Below, in pieces: positions 1 to 8,066 of a stretch of DNA of 64,000 nt; position 1 is the first letter of the stretch, and every line of letters begins with the position of its first letter. The stretch is from Cupriavidus sp. D39 (GTDB lineage: Bacteria; Pseudomonadota; Gammaproteobacteria; Burkholderiales; Burkholderiaceae). Under the pieces are notes generated by a model, which was given only the letters and a program-made list of their open reading frames with translations, did no database searches and was not told the DNA's origin. Where the stretch lies: NCBI RefSeq assembly GCF_026627925.1, contig NZ_JAPNLE010000009.1:868001-932000 (forward strand). Direction: 5' to 3'. The translations under genes and the position numbers were made by a program.

Positions 1-2
1 AA

Positions 3-1580
3 GTCGACAAAGTGCGTCGCTTCGGCAGCCAGTGCCACTACGCTAAAGGCGAATTGCTCTATCGTGCCGGAAGTATCTGTCCGGGCATGTTCCTCCTGCT
101 GTCGGGAAAAGTGCGGATAGTCATTCGTGATGGCCTGGGCCACCGGATTGTCCACACCTATACACAACGCGGCGAGTTCACCTCCGATATCACCCAGCTT
201 TCGAGCAAGCCCGCAGTTGTAGATGCGCATGTCATCGAATCTGTCGAAGCGGTGTTGCTGCGGCCCAACCAACTAAGCGCCATGGTGATCAGTGAAGCCG
301 ATCTTGGCGAAAAGATCATGCGCGCCTTGATTCTGAGGCGCGTCTTGGCGATTGAACGCGGACAGGGTGCCGTTCTGGTCGGCGCCCCCGGCAATGATCG
401 ACTCCTCGCATTGCAAGATTTTCTGCGCCGCAACGCTTTTCCAAATATGGCGCTCGATGCGGAGCAGGACGCCGACGCCATCGCGTTACTTGAACGCCTG
501 ACGCCGCAGCCCGATGACTTCCCGCTCGTCGTTTGTCCGAACGGCACTGTGCTGCGAAACCCCGATGTGGGACAGCTCGCCTCCTGCTTGGGACTGATTC
601 CCGAGTTCGATCCGACGCACGTCTACGATGTGGCGATCGTCGGCGCCGGCCCGGCGGGACTAGCGACGGCCGTCTACGCGGCATCCGAAGGGCTGTCGGT
701 CGCGGTGTTCGACTATCGTGCACCCGGTGGCCAAGCGGGTACGAGTGCACGCATCGAGAACTATCTGGGCTTTCCCACAGGCATTACGGGTCACGCGCTG
801 GCTGGCCGCGCGTTCGTCCAGGCGCAGAAGTTCGGAGCACATATCGGCATCCCGTGCGAAGTCAAGGCGTTGTATTGCGACAAGCACCCGCTTGTCGTGG
901 AGCTTGCCGATGCCCGGCGCATCCTCGCGCGCACCGTGGTCATCGCCAGCGGCGCAGAGTATCGGCGTCCCGTCGTCGAGGGACTTGCGCGCTTCGAGCG
1001 CTGCGGCGTCTATTACTGGGCTACGCCAATCGAGGCCAGGCTATGCCGCAAGGAGCCGGTGCTGCTGGTCGGCGGCGGCAACTCCGCGGGGCAGGCTGTC
1101 GTATTTCTGGCATCGCACGCCGAGCATGTGCACATGTTCATCCGCGGCGCGAGCCTTGAGCAAAGCATGTCGCACTACCTGATCGAACGTATCGGCTCGC
1201 TGCCGAATGTGACGCTTCATACGCGCATTGAACTGACTGCGCTCGAGGGGGATGGGCGTCTCGAACGCGTGCACTACCGCGGTGCCGGCGGCATTGAAGG
1301 AAGCATGACGGTACATCATCTATTCGTATTCATCGGCGCCGAACCGAATACGAGCTGGCTTAAGACATGCGGCGTGTCGCTCGACAGCAAAGGATTCGTA
1401 TTGACCGGCACCGACGTTGCCGAAGCTCCCGTGCAAACGCTGCTTTTGCAGACGAGTGTTGAGGGTGTCTTCGCGATCGGCGACGTTCGTTCGGGATCCA
1501 CCAAGCGTGTCGCGTCGGCGGTAGGCGAAGGCGCGGCCGTAGTGGCGCAGATTCATCGTTTCTCGGCCGGCGTCCGGTGA
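3..1580 (+). CDS. Cyclic-nucleotide-binding domain / thioredoxin-reductase-like flavoprotein (5' partial)
   Basis: FAD-dependent pyridine-nucleotide oxidoreductase of the thioredoxin reductase family, fused at the N-terminus to a cNMP-binding domain. The frame stays open to the left edge (residues VDK precede the first possible GTG at 12), and family members begin further upstream, so the true start lies outside the window. Counting from the GTG: cNMP-binding fold about residues 10-105, a thioredoxin-like linker about 130-195, the FAD dinucleotide site VGAGPAG near 210, the NADPH site VGGGNSAG near 352 and the C-terminal FAD motif GVFAIGDVRS near 483. The CxxC redox centre of true thioredoxin reductases is absent, since the matching region reads YYWATPIEARLC. 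It is therefore probably a regulatory or alternative-substrate reductase rather than TrxB. No partner gene is visible. Confidence 0.85.
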   Translation, partial: VDKVRRFGSQCHYAKGELLYRAGSICPGMFLLLSGKVRIVIRDGLGHRIVHTYTQRGEFTSDITQLSSKPAVVDAHVIESVEAVLLRPNQLSAMVISEADLGEKIMRALILRRVLAIERGQGAVLVGAPGNDRLLALQDFLRRNAFPNMALDAEQDADAIALLERLTPQPDDFPLVVCPNGTVLRNPDVGQLASCLGLIPEFDPTHVYDVAIVGAGPAGLATAVYAASEGLSVAVFDYRAPGGQAGTSARIENYLGFPTGITGHALAGRAFVQAQKFGAHIGIPCEVKALYCDKHPLVVELADARRILARTVVIASGAEYRRPVVEGLARFERCGVYYWATPIEARLCRKEPVLLVGGGNSAGQAVVFLASHAEHVHMFIRGASLEQSMSHYLIERIGSLPNVTLHTRIELTALEGDGRLERVHYRGAGGIEGSMTVHHLFVFIGAEPNTSWLKTCGVSLDSKGFVLTGTDVAEAPVQTLLLQTSVEGVFAIGDVRSGSTKRVASAVGEGAAVVAQIHRFSAGVR

Positions 1581-1693
1581 ACGCACCTGTCGACCGGAAC
1601 GGCCGCAGTTAGTGCGGTATGAAGAAGCGCGCGCATGAATCGGGGGCGGGAGCGCTGTCAGTCGCGCTCCCTGTCTGGTCGGCAAGGGGAGCG

Positions 1694-1972
1694 TCAGACG
1701 TAGGCGCCGTCAAGATAGGGATCAACACTGCGCGCCGGGTCCGCCGAGACGCCCGTACGGTCCATGCCGGCCAGGGTGCGGGCACCGTCGATGTACGGAT
1801 CGACTGCCCGCGCGCCATCGGTGTATGCGTCGCGCGACTCCTGCACCGAACGGGCACCCTCGGTATACGGGTCCCGGGCGCCTACATGGGACAGACCGGC
1901 GGCATGCGCACCGGCAGCGGCGGCAACCAGGGCGATGGCGAACACAAAACGCTTGGCGATGTTGGTAGTCAT
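1694..1972 (-). CDS. Small exported repeat protein (DPY-x-DGAR repeats), paralogue of 61492-61893
   Basis: A 92-residue protein of unknown function. The first 25 or so residues are a clear signal peptide (basic start, Ala/Val-rich core, AHA-A cleavage region), so it is probably periplasmic. The mature part is built from repeats of the pattern (D/R)-(P/A)-Y-x-(D/E)-GAR, followed by GMDRTGVSADPAR and a DGAYV end. The ATG at 1972 was chosen because AAGGAAG lies seven bases upstream. The longer open frame has no such site. A longer relative with the same signal peptide, repeats and C-terminus lies at 61492-61893, and the upstream regions of the two genes are also conserved. No neighbour suggests a function. 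Confidence 0.75.
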   Translation of the reverse strand: MTTNIAKRFVFAIALVAAAAGAHAAGLSHVGARDPYTEGARSVQESRDAYTDGARAVDPYIDGARTLAGMDRTGVSADPARSVDPYLDGAYV

Positions 1973-2039
1973 GATCGGCTTCCTTGAAAGTCTGCGTTGG
2001 ATATGGCAGCCGCGGGATCGCATCGTTGCTGTTCGCCTG

Positions 2040-2155
2040 CGGGCTACGGAACGTATTTAAGGAGACCGATGTATCGTGCCAGTAGCGCGTAATGACCGTT
2101 TCTGTCAGTACGCGTATCGTTGCGGCGGCTTGATACAGTCGCGTACAAAAGTCTT
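2040..2155 (-). promoter_or_regulatory. Conserved upstream region of the repeat-protein gene
   Basis: Read on the minus strand this region carries TTTTGTACGC, TGTATCA, GATACG, ACTGACAG, CGATAC and TTAAATACGTTCCG in that order. The same blocks in the same order occur before the paralogous gene (61995-62099). The outer blocks are 104 bases apart in both places. The repeated GTATC/GATAC words suggest sites for a dedicated regulator, but which one is not known. Confidence 0.5.
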
Positions 2156-2241
2156 GCGCGAACGGGCGGACCGCCATGGAACCGGGGACTCTGATGGTGC
2201 ACATCCGTTCACTTGCCGAAGCGCGCCTGTGGCAGGGCCAG

Positions 2242-2470
2242 TCAGCCCAGCCTGACTTCCGCCGCCGGGCCTCCGCCCTCACGATTACGCAGCCTGAGGG
2301 TTCCGCCGATGGCCACCGCGAGCTGCTGGGCAATCGCCAGCCCGAGCCCGGTACCGCTGGTCTCCCGGCTGCGTGAATGCTCGAGCCGGACAAACGGCTG
2401 CAGCACCACCTCGAGCTTGTCTTCCGGGATGCCGGCGCCGCGATCGAGTACCTTGAGGACCTCGGCTCCA
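2242..2470 (-). pseudogene. Sensor histidine kinase, C-terminal ATPase fragment
   Basis: Only the end of a two-component sensor kinase remains: the G1 box DRGAGIPED, the F box PFVRLEHSRSRETSGTG and the G2 box GTGLGLAIAQQLA, then IGGTLRLRNREGGG to the stop. The upstream kinase, dimerisation and sensing parts are missing. The open frame runs directly into a Tn5-like transposase, so the 182-residue frame is a chimera made by a rearrangement near 2470. No response-regulator gene is adjacent. Confidence 0.75.
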
Positions 2471-3149
2471 AGGTTGCGGTTGTGTTGCGATCCGATCAAC
2501 CAGTCAGCAGGCTGGCCTAACTCCTCAGCCCGCTGCATCAATGCAGCGATGTCGCCTTCCCGATCCGTCACATAGACCAGCCGGGTCTGCGCCAGCGTCG
2601 CCGCTTGCTCGGCCACGCGTTCATAGCCTTCGATCCACCTCACGCTCTCCTTGATACCACCGCGTTGCCCGGCCGCATCCTTTGGTTCGCGTGCCCACAT
2701 CCAGGCGTCGATCACCCCCAGCGGCCCCCGATCCGGTGTCACCGCATACGTCGCGTGAAGATACATCCCGCGCTGAACCTCATAGCTCAACGGCCCAGCC
2801 CCTCCATCTCTTGGCCGTTAAAGTCCAGTTCGGTCGCATCAGCAAGGCAAAGCACGACCGGAAATGGATGCATCCGCGCAGCCGTACGATCCCAATGTGG
2901 CTGCATCATGTCTCGCCACTCGACCTCTTCGTTGCCGAGGAAGCGGTATGCAGCCATGGTCTCAGCCCAGCCATCGCATGCCCCCGGAATGCTCGCCGTC
3001 GGCTTGGCCGCAAACCGCTTCAGCAACTCCTTCGCGCGACGGTCCCGTCTTGGATCGCCAAGATCCAGCGCTTCAAATTCGTCGTCCACCCACGCCCCTG
3101 ACTCGTTGCGCATTTTCTCTGGAAAATCCAAGGGCAAACGCGAGTTCAC
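2470..3149 (-). pseudogene. Tn5-like (IS4 family) transposase, truncated and frameshifted
   Basis: The first 121 residues (from the ATG at 3149) match the DNA-binding domain of Tn5-type transposases, with DLGDPRRDRRAKELL and later DATELDFNGQ. The frame then stops, and the protein continues in the next frame from LSYEVQRGMYLHATYAVTPD to YVTDREGDIAALMQRAEEL and LIGSQHNRNL. Restoring one base near 2792-2795 (GGGCCGTTG, expected GGGCCCGTTG) rejoins the frames as GLGPLSYE. The catalytic C-terminal half is missing because a kinase fragment follows at about 2470. The element is dead, and no terminal repeats were recognised. Confidence 0.75.
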
Positions 3150-3344
3150 GCCGGTTTACAACCCCTCTGCATCGACATCCACCCACTTCTGCCTCGCACC
3201 ATCGCTCTGGCCGGCCGTACTTCTGTATAACCTTTTCATGATTCAGATCGGCATCGCCCCCAAGCATGAAAGCTCATGAGCGCGGAGAATAAACGGTGGC
3301 GCACAGGACACCAAAGACCGCAATCTCAATGGTGGCCCGACCCC

Positions 3345-3506
3345 GTGTATAACCAGGCCTACCCGAACTGGCTCGCACCCCCAACAGTTGCGCGGTTTGT
3401 CGCCGCAGCACAAACGGTAAAGAGACCCAGACTGATTGAGTCTGAGGAGTTTTCCAGTTCACCGATGCCCTGTGCTCCACTTTTATTTTAGCCACAGGAG
3501 AGTGAC
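3345..3506 (+). ncRNA. Candidate IS110 bridge RNA region (structured left end)
   Basis: The leader before the IS110 transposase can fold compactly. An outer 7-bp stem pairs GAACTGG (3365-3371) with CCAGTTC (3454-3460). Inside it are two hairpins: GTTTGT/ACAAAC (3395-3400 with 3410-3415) and CAGACT/AGTCTG (3428-3433 with 3439-3444). IS110 elements are known to express a structured guide RNA from the longer non-coding end, and position and size fit. This is a by-eye fold only; no guide loops were matched to target or donor sequence. Confidence 0.35.
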
Positions 3507-4091
3507 ATGGAAGGACTGTCTCCACTCTACCGACGCGTTGCTGGCATCGATGTCCACAAGATGCTACACGTTGTCACGGCCGTCATTGAACACCCTGACG
3601 GCACCATCGAACAGCAAAGCCGTGAATTCGGCGGGTTCAAGCGCGATTGTCGCGCCCTGACGACCTGGCTTCTTGAACTGAATGTCGAACTCGTCGTCAT
3701 GGAAAGCACGGGCATCTACTGGAAGAGTATCTATGCCCATCTCGAACGCGCGGGCATCCAGGCCTGGGTCGTCAATGCGCATTTCGTCAAGCATGTCCCA
3801 GGCAGGAAAACGGACATGAACGATTCGCAGTGGCTGGCTGTCCTGGCGCGCTTCGGGTTGGTGCGCGGCAGCTTCATCCCGCCTCACGATTTGCGCGAAC
3901 TGCGCCTGGTGTCCCGTTACCGGCGTAAGCTCACTGCCATGCGCGCCAGTGAAATCAACCGGCTTCATAAAATCCTCCTCAACATTAGACATGCGAATGG
4001 CTGCCTCACCGGCTGCGAAGGTGGTCGTCAACGAGGCGATTTGGCAATGGAAACAGCGATGAGACGCCGTCAGAAGCGCGCGCGGGCAATC

Positions 4092-5378
4092 CTACGAGGT
4101 CGGTCGCGTGTCGTTGCGTGGCGTTGGCCACTGGAATTTCTGGGACTTGCGATTCAGGCCATCGCGAAACGCAAGTCCGGTAAATTCCATGCGCAGCCAC
4201 TGCGTGACCAGACCGGCCGTGACGGGCTGATTCATGCGCCATGGTGCGACCGCGTTCATCGGGAAGGTCTCGACAAGCACCAGACTCAGCAGTTGGTTCA
4301 AAGTCCAGGCCATCGAGCGAATTTGCATCCACAACTCCAGCACGGTGCGCGATTGCTGCCAGAGATTGCTCACGCCGAACCAGCGCTTGAGATTGTGAAA
4401 CAGCGGTTCTATGCCCCAGCGGCGCGCGTACAACTGCACGATCTCCTGGGCGCTCAAGTCCGTTTCGCTCGCGAGCAGCAGACGGGGCTTGGTCCAGGCC
4501 TGTTTCTTCGCATCGAAGAACTGGCACCAGACGGCACGCACCAACGCGCCCTTGAGGAAGCGCGCGCGAGCCTCGGCAGAGCGCAGGCGAACCTGCTGGT
4601 CTTTGCCATAGAGCGGCATGCGCAGTTCGATCGCGGGCAGTGCTTCGATGGCCTCGGCGTTCAGGCGCTCGCCATAGATGCGCTTGCGACCACGTCTGGG
4701 TGTGGTTGGCGGTGGCGGCACGAGAAACAGCGCGGTGTCGATGCGCGCCTGTCCAATCACGTGCATTTGTCTGCGCAGCAAAGGCAATACCAGGCGGGCG
4801 CGCATGAACCACGAATCGAACAGTACGCGCACCGGCTTGTTGGCCACGCCCGCCAGAGAGCGGACCAGCACCAGCGCGATTTTCAGCTTGTTGCGGTTGC
4901 CGGTGTTTGGCACCAGCCGCGAGAGAATTGGCAGCACCAGGTTGACCCCGCCGTTGCCCAGCGCGCTCACGCCCAGCGTAACCCAGCACTGGGCCCGTAT
5001 GAATTGCGGCCGATTGATCTTGCGGCTGTGGTCGTGGCGATACGCGCAACCGGGCGCCTGCTCCGAGGAGCGCGGCACCAGCGTATCGTCGATGACCAGT
5101 GTCAGCACATCGCATGGCAGCACTGTGAGCACCAGCAAGAACAATTGGCGGGCCAAACGCACGGTGCGCAAGCTGCCGCGCCCGAGAAGCTTGTAGTAGG
5201 TCGTCCAGTGCCTGCGTCGCGCGATGGCGCTGATAGCGCGCGTCACCCAGCCTTCTGGCGAAACCATACAGCCGCACAGCAGCTCGACAAAGCTCCCGCG
5301 AGAGCGAATTGGCACGGCCAGAAGCAGAAGGTTGATCCATTCGGACAGACACAGTCGTACACGGTTGGACAAAGACAT
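4092..5378 (-). CDS. IS4-like DDE transposase
   Basis: Intact 428-residue DDE transposase of the IS4-like element. Visible catalytic landmarks are LVIDDTLVP near residue 97 (first Asp), VLFDSWFMRA in the middle (second Asp) and LYARRWGIEPLFHNLKRWFG near the C-terminus. The last has the Y-R-E-K spacing of the IS4 signature and supplies the Glu. The ATG at 5378 is preferred over an in-frame TTG four codons upstream. A strong 21-bp hairpin begins about 35 bases before the start. The nearest named IS cannot be given without a search, so the family rests on the signature and the 9-bp duplication. Confidence 0.85.
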   Translation of the reverse strand: MSLSNRVRLCLSEWINLLLLAVPIRSRGSFVELLCGCMVSPEGWVTRAISAIARRRHWTTYYKLLGRGSLRTVRLARQLFLLVLTVLPCDVLTLVIDDTLVPRSSEQAPGCAYRHDHSRKINRPQFIRAQCWVTLGVSALGNGGVNLVLPILSRLVPNTGNRNKLKIALVLVRSLAGVANKPVRVLFDSWFMRARLVLPLLRRQMHVIGQARIDTALFLVPPPPTTPRRGRKRIYGERLNAEAIEALPAIELRMPLYGKDQQVRLRSAEARARFLKGALVRAVWCQFFDAKKQAWTKPRLLLASETDLSAQEIVQLYARRWGIEPLFHNLKRWFGVSNLWQQSRTVLELWMQIRSMAWTLNQLLSLVLVETFPMNAVAPWRMNQPVTAGLVTQWLRMEFTGLAFRDGLNRKSQKFQWPTPRNDTRPTS

Positions 5379-5412
5379 GGGCAATCGCAAGAGGACCGAA
5401 AACGATCCTCAT

Positions 5413-5462
5413 TGGCCGCCGCGCTGCTTGCGCTAAAACCCGCGCAAGCAGCGCGGCGGCCA
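5413..5462. repeat. 21-bp perfect inverted repeat upstream of the IS4-like transposase
   Basis: Arms 5413-5433 and 5442-5462 are perfectly complementary around an 8-base loop (TAAAACCC). The arms are almost pure G/C. The hairpin lies in the leader of the transposase gene, 35 bases before its start. Similar structures in some insertion sequences damp transposase synthesis from read-through transcripts. That role is inferred here. Confidence 0.8.
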
Positions 5463-6409
5463 CACGATCATTGCCCCATGTCAAGCATTTTTCGATTTCT
5501 TGAATCCATTTCCAACCCGCTCGTTGAGCGGGCCTGAATGTCTAAAGTTGAGAAAATCCTCGATGACGGTGGAATCAAACTTGGCGGCGTCGTCAGCGAC
5601 CTCAACGGTTTGTCGGCACGCGCGATGGTGGTCGGCCTGATCGAGGGTAAATCGATCAGTTCGCTACTCGATATGGCACGCGGCAGACTCAAACTCAGAC
5701 GCGACGATCTACAAGCCGCCCTCGATGGCGATCTGACGCCGCGGCACCGATTCATTCTCGAACACATCCATGAACACATTGCAACACTCGAGCATAGTCT
5801 GGCCGAACTCGACGCCTATATCCTTGCCGCCATGGCTCCCTACCAATGGGCGCATCGCCTGCTACAGACCATACCTGGCATCGACCAGATTGCGAGCGCC
5901 CTGATTCTGATCGAAATTGGTGACGACATGACTCGCTTTGGCAGCGCCGACCGTATCGCCGCATGGGCCGCACTCTGCCCCGGGAACAACGAATCGGCTG
6001 GCAAACGCAAATCGGCACGCATCGGCAAGGGCAATTCGGTCATCCGTTACATCATGTGTGAATGTGCCAACTCGGCGTGGAAGACCAAGAGCTCGATCGC
6101 CTCCAAATACAAAAATCTGATAGTGCGCAAGACACACAAAAAGGCAATCATCGCTCTGGCTCACAAGATGATACGGTTGATCTTCCTGCTACTGACACGC
6201 AAAGTTGCGTATCACGACCCGCAGATTGACTATGCGGCCATCAGTGCCAAGAAAAACGCGCCTCGCTGGATCAAACAACTCAAGGTTATAGGCCAATGGC
6301 CCAATAACCCATCTACGTCTCCTACCACGTAGAGATCGCTACAACGAGGGGTCGGGCCTGGCGATAGTTTTACTCGCGGGCTACGCGAGCGGGAATGCGC
6401 ATGCCCGTT

Positions 6410-6640
6410 CTATCCAGCTTTCACGGTAAGGAGATGGGTAATGACACCGCCTTTGATGTAAAGTGAACTTAACAATTCGGGGATCGCAGTGATCTCATTA
6501 CTTTTATCGGCAGTCCGAACCTGCCCCAACGTCAAGCCGGTGCGGCTGCTCCAGGCCGACACCAGATGAATCGCACTTTGTTCGCCATCATGCGAGCCGC
6601 ACACGCACTTGCCGTCGATAGCAATGTGATGCCCTTCCAA
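6410..6640 (-). pseudogene. ISAs1-family transposase fragment
   Basis: About 70 residues of an ISAs1-type (H-repeat-associated) DDE transposase. HIAIDGKCVCGSHD corresponds to the family's first catalytic Asp region. It is followed by AIHLVSAWSSRTGLTLGQV and KSNEITAIPELL, which are characteristic. The family protein is several hundred residues long; both ends are missing here, and the tail after LLSSLYIKGG diverges. The canonical DGKxxRGS motif is altered to DGKCVCGS. A dead remnant lying between IS110 and the threonine dehydratase gene. Confidence 0.75.
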
Positions 6641-6665
6641 ACTGGACTGCGCCCGCTAATGTCTT

Positions 6666-7679
6666 TCAAACGTTTTCTAGACGCTCTAGCGAATTGAGCC
6701 CGCGTATCAACATGTCCGCATAGCTACGCGGGTTGATATTTGCGCCACAAATAACGACAGCTACGCGCTTGCCTGCGAGCCGAGCTCTGTATGGACCCAA
6801 GGCTGCGGCGATCGCGGCCGCACCGGCCGGTTCGACCGCGATCTTTGCCTCTTGTTGTAAAAGAGCGAGCCCAGCGCAAATCAAATCGTCGTCTATCGCA
6901 ACGAGGTCGTCGAGGTGCGTGCGGCACAGCTGATAAGAGTATGGCGTCACCATAGGCGGAGCGAGGCTGTCGGCGACGGTAGAAGTGCCCCCGAGTTCAA
7001 TTGCATGGCCAGCCTGAAAGCTCCGGAGCATCGCGTCAGCCCCCGTCGGCTCAACGCCCAGTACTTCGCAGTTTCGATGCACCGCCTTGATCGCTGCCGC
7101 AAGACCACCGGCAAGGCCGCCGCCGCCAACTGAAACTACCACCGCATCGAGATCAGGTATTTGCTGGACTAGTTCAAGTCCTAAGGTGCCGGTACCGCAG
7201 GCAGTCCGCTCTCCGTCAAATGGGTGGAGGAACGTCATTTTCTCCTCACGCTCAATGCGCATCGCTTCGGCAAACGCTTCAGACGGGGGCTTTAATATCA
7301 CTTCAGCTCCAAAGTCGCGTGCGAGCCTGACGCGCATAGGGTCTGCGATTGACTGCATGACGACCTTCGCACGAGTACCCATCTTCGAGGCGGCCCACGC
7401 AACGGCCACAGCGTGATTTCCTGCACTTACTGCGGTTACACCACGCTTGAGCGCGTCAGGAGATAGCGCAAGCATGTTCGCAAGCGCTCCGCGAGCCTTG
7501 AATGTGCCGGTGTATTGGAATAACTCCAACTTGAGTACAATCTGCGATATTCCTTTGGGCACAGTTCCCGGCCATGGAATAGCGGGCGTGCGGCGCACAT
7601 AAGAAAACAGTTGAGCAGCGGTGTTCTCTATCTGTTGTAGTGTCGGCATGTTCTCTTCTTTCTGCTTTAGTGTGGGCAT
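6666..7679 (-). CDS. Threonine/serine dehydratase, PLP-dependent
   Basis: Fold-type II PLP enzyme of the threonine dehydratase/serine racemase family, about 337 residues, without the ACT regulatory domain of biosynthetic IlvA. Visible motifs are the PLP lysine in YTGTFKARGALANM, the Asn contact region SAGNHAVAVAWAA, the phosphate loop SVGGGGLAGG and the C-terminal VVICGANINP. It would deaminate threonine or serine to a 2-oxoacid, or act on a related 3-hydroxy amino acid. The start is ambiguous. Two ATGs, at 7679 and 7649, sit in a 30-base tandem repeat (7662-7691 and 7632-7661, 26 of 30 identical), and each has its own purine-rich binding site (GAGGAGAAC and GAAGAGAAC). It stands alone, with no adjacent regulator. 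Confidence 0.85.
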   Translation of the reverse strand: MPTLKQKEENMPTLQQIENTAAQLFSYVRRTPAIPWPGTVPKGISQIVLKLELFQYTGTFKARGALANMLALSPDALKRGVTAVSAGNHAVAVAWAASKMGTRAKVVMQSIADPMRVRLARDFGAEVILKPPSEAFAEAMRIEREEKMTFLHPFDGERTACGTGTLGLELVQQIPDLDAVVVSVGGGGLAGGLAAAIKAVHRNCEVLGVEPTGADAMLRSFQAGHAIELGGTSTVADSLAPPMVTPYSYQLCRTHLDDLVAIDDDLICAGLALLQQEAKIAVEPAGAAAIAAALGPYRARLAGKRVAVVICGANINPRSYADMLIRGLNSLERLENV

Positions 7680-7691
7680 GTTCTCCTCTTT

Positions 7692-8066
7692 CCGGAAATC
7701 TCTGCCGGTTCGGCGCGTCAAGGTTTCATCGGCTTCCACTTGTAAAATCGCTTGAGGTCGCCATCGCGACGGACCCATGAACCGATTGCTGGAAAAGCCT
7801 CACCAGTTGATGGGACAAGGTAAAGAAAATCCGCCGCTCTGCTGGCGCCAAAATGCGCTTGTGCAACCGTCCATGTTGCAAATAGCCTAAGAAGTGTAGT
7901 GGCGGGCTAGCGATTGACCAAGACCGCTGATGACGGATAGGCTGTACGTATGATGCACAGCTCAGCAATTAATCTTAGCGTGATCGAACGCGCCCTTGAT
8001 TGCGATATTCGACGCACGGTGCGCCGTAGCAATACGCCCTGTAGACAAACTTCAATATCATGGGCG
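7692..8066. other. Stretch without a recognised gene
   Basis: About 375 bases between the threonine dehydratase and NmrA-like genes. Short open frames exist on both strands but none shows a known domain or a convincing ribosome-binding site. Promoters for the dehydratase gene should lie at its left end. Confidence 0.4.

Larger units (their letters stand above)
3978..5552 (-). mobile_element. Complete IS4-like insertion sequence inside IS110, 9-bp target duplication
   Basis: A 1575-bp element bounded by inverted repeats CTCAACATTAGACAT (left, 3978-3992) and CTCAACTTTAGACAT (right end read inward), 14 of 15 identical. The target AAAATCCTC is duplicated exactly at 3969-3977 and 5553-5561. A 9-bp duplication fits the IS4 family. 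The transposase gene is intact, so this element may still be mobile and its insertion may be recent. Confidence 0.9.
3507..6332 (+). pseudogene. IS110-family transposase, split by an IS4-like insertion
   Basis: The N-terminal part (3507-3977, 157 codons) has the DEDD nuclease landmarks AGIDVHK, ESTGIYW and GRKTDMNDSQWLA. The C-terminal part (5562-6332, 257 codons) has the IS110 helix-hairpin region TIPGIDQIASALILIEIGDD and GRFGSA-like FGSADRIAAWAALCPGNN. Joining the parts across one copy of the 9-bp target repeat restores LHKILDDGGIKLGG in frame, giving about 413 residues, normal for the family. GGAGAG lies before the ATG at 3507. The coding sequence itself shows no other damage. The long plus-strand frame running through 5537 is only antisense of the inserted element. 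Confidence 0.85.
3334..6358 (+). mobile_element. IS110-family insertion sequence, interrupted by an IS4-like element
   Basis: The transposase is a DEDD IS110-type protein. An 11-bp inverted repeat brackets it: GGCCCGACCCC at 3334-3344 and its complement at 6348-6358. IS110-family elements lack normal terminal repeats, but some carry short subterminal ones, so these are the best estimate of the ends. The left non-coding end is long (about 160 bases) and the right end is about 26 bases. Removing the inserted 3978-5552 element plus one copy of its target repeat leaves about 1.44 kb, a usual size for the family. Confidence 0.6.

Noticed and set aside
4006..5484. Second long minus-strand frame over the IS4-like transposase
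   Set aside because: It overlaps the true transposase in another frame and shows no domain. The DDE motifs are all in the 4092-5378 frame.
3507..5537. A continuous plus-strand open frame of 676 codons across the IS110 and IS4-like elements
   Set aside because: Only the first 157 codons are IS110 transposase. The rest is antisense of the inserted transposase, open by chance in GC-rich DNA.
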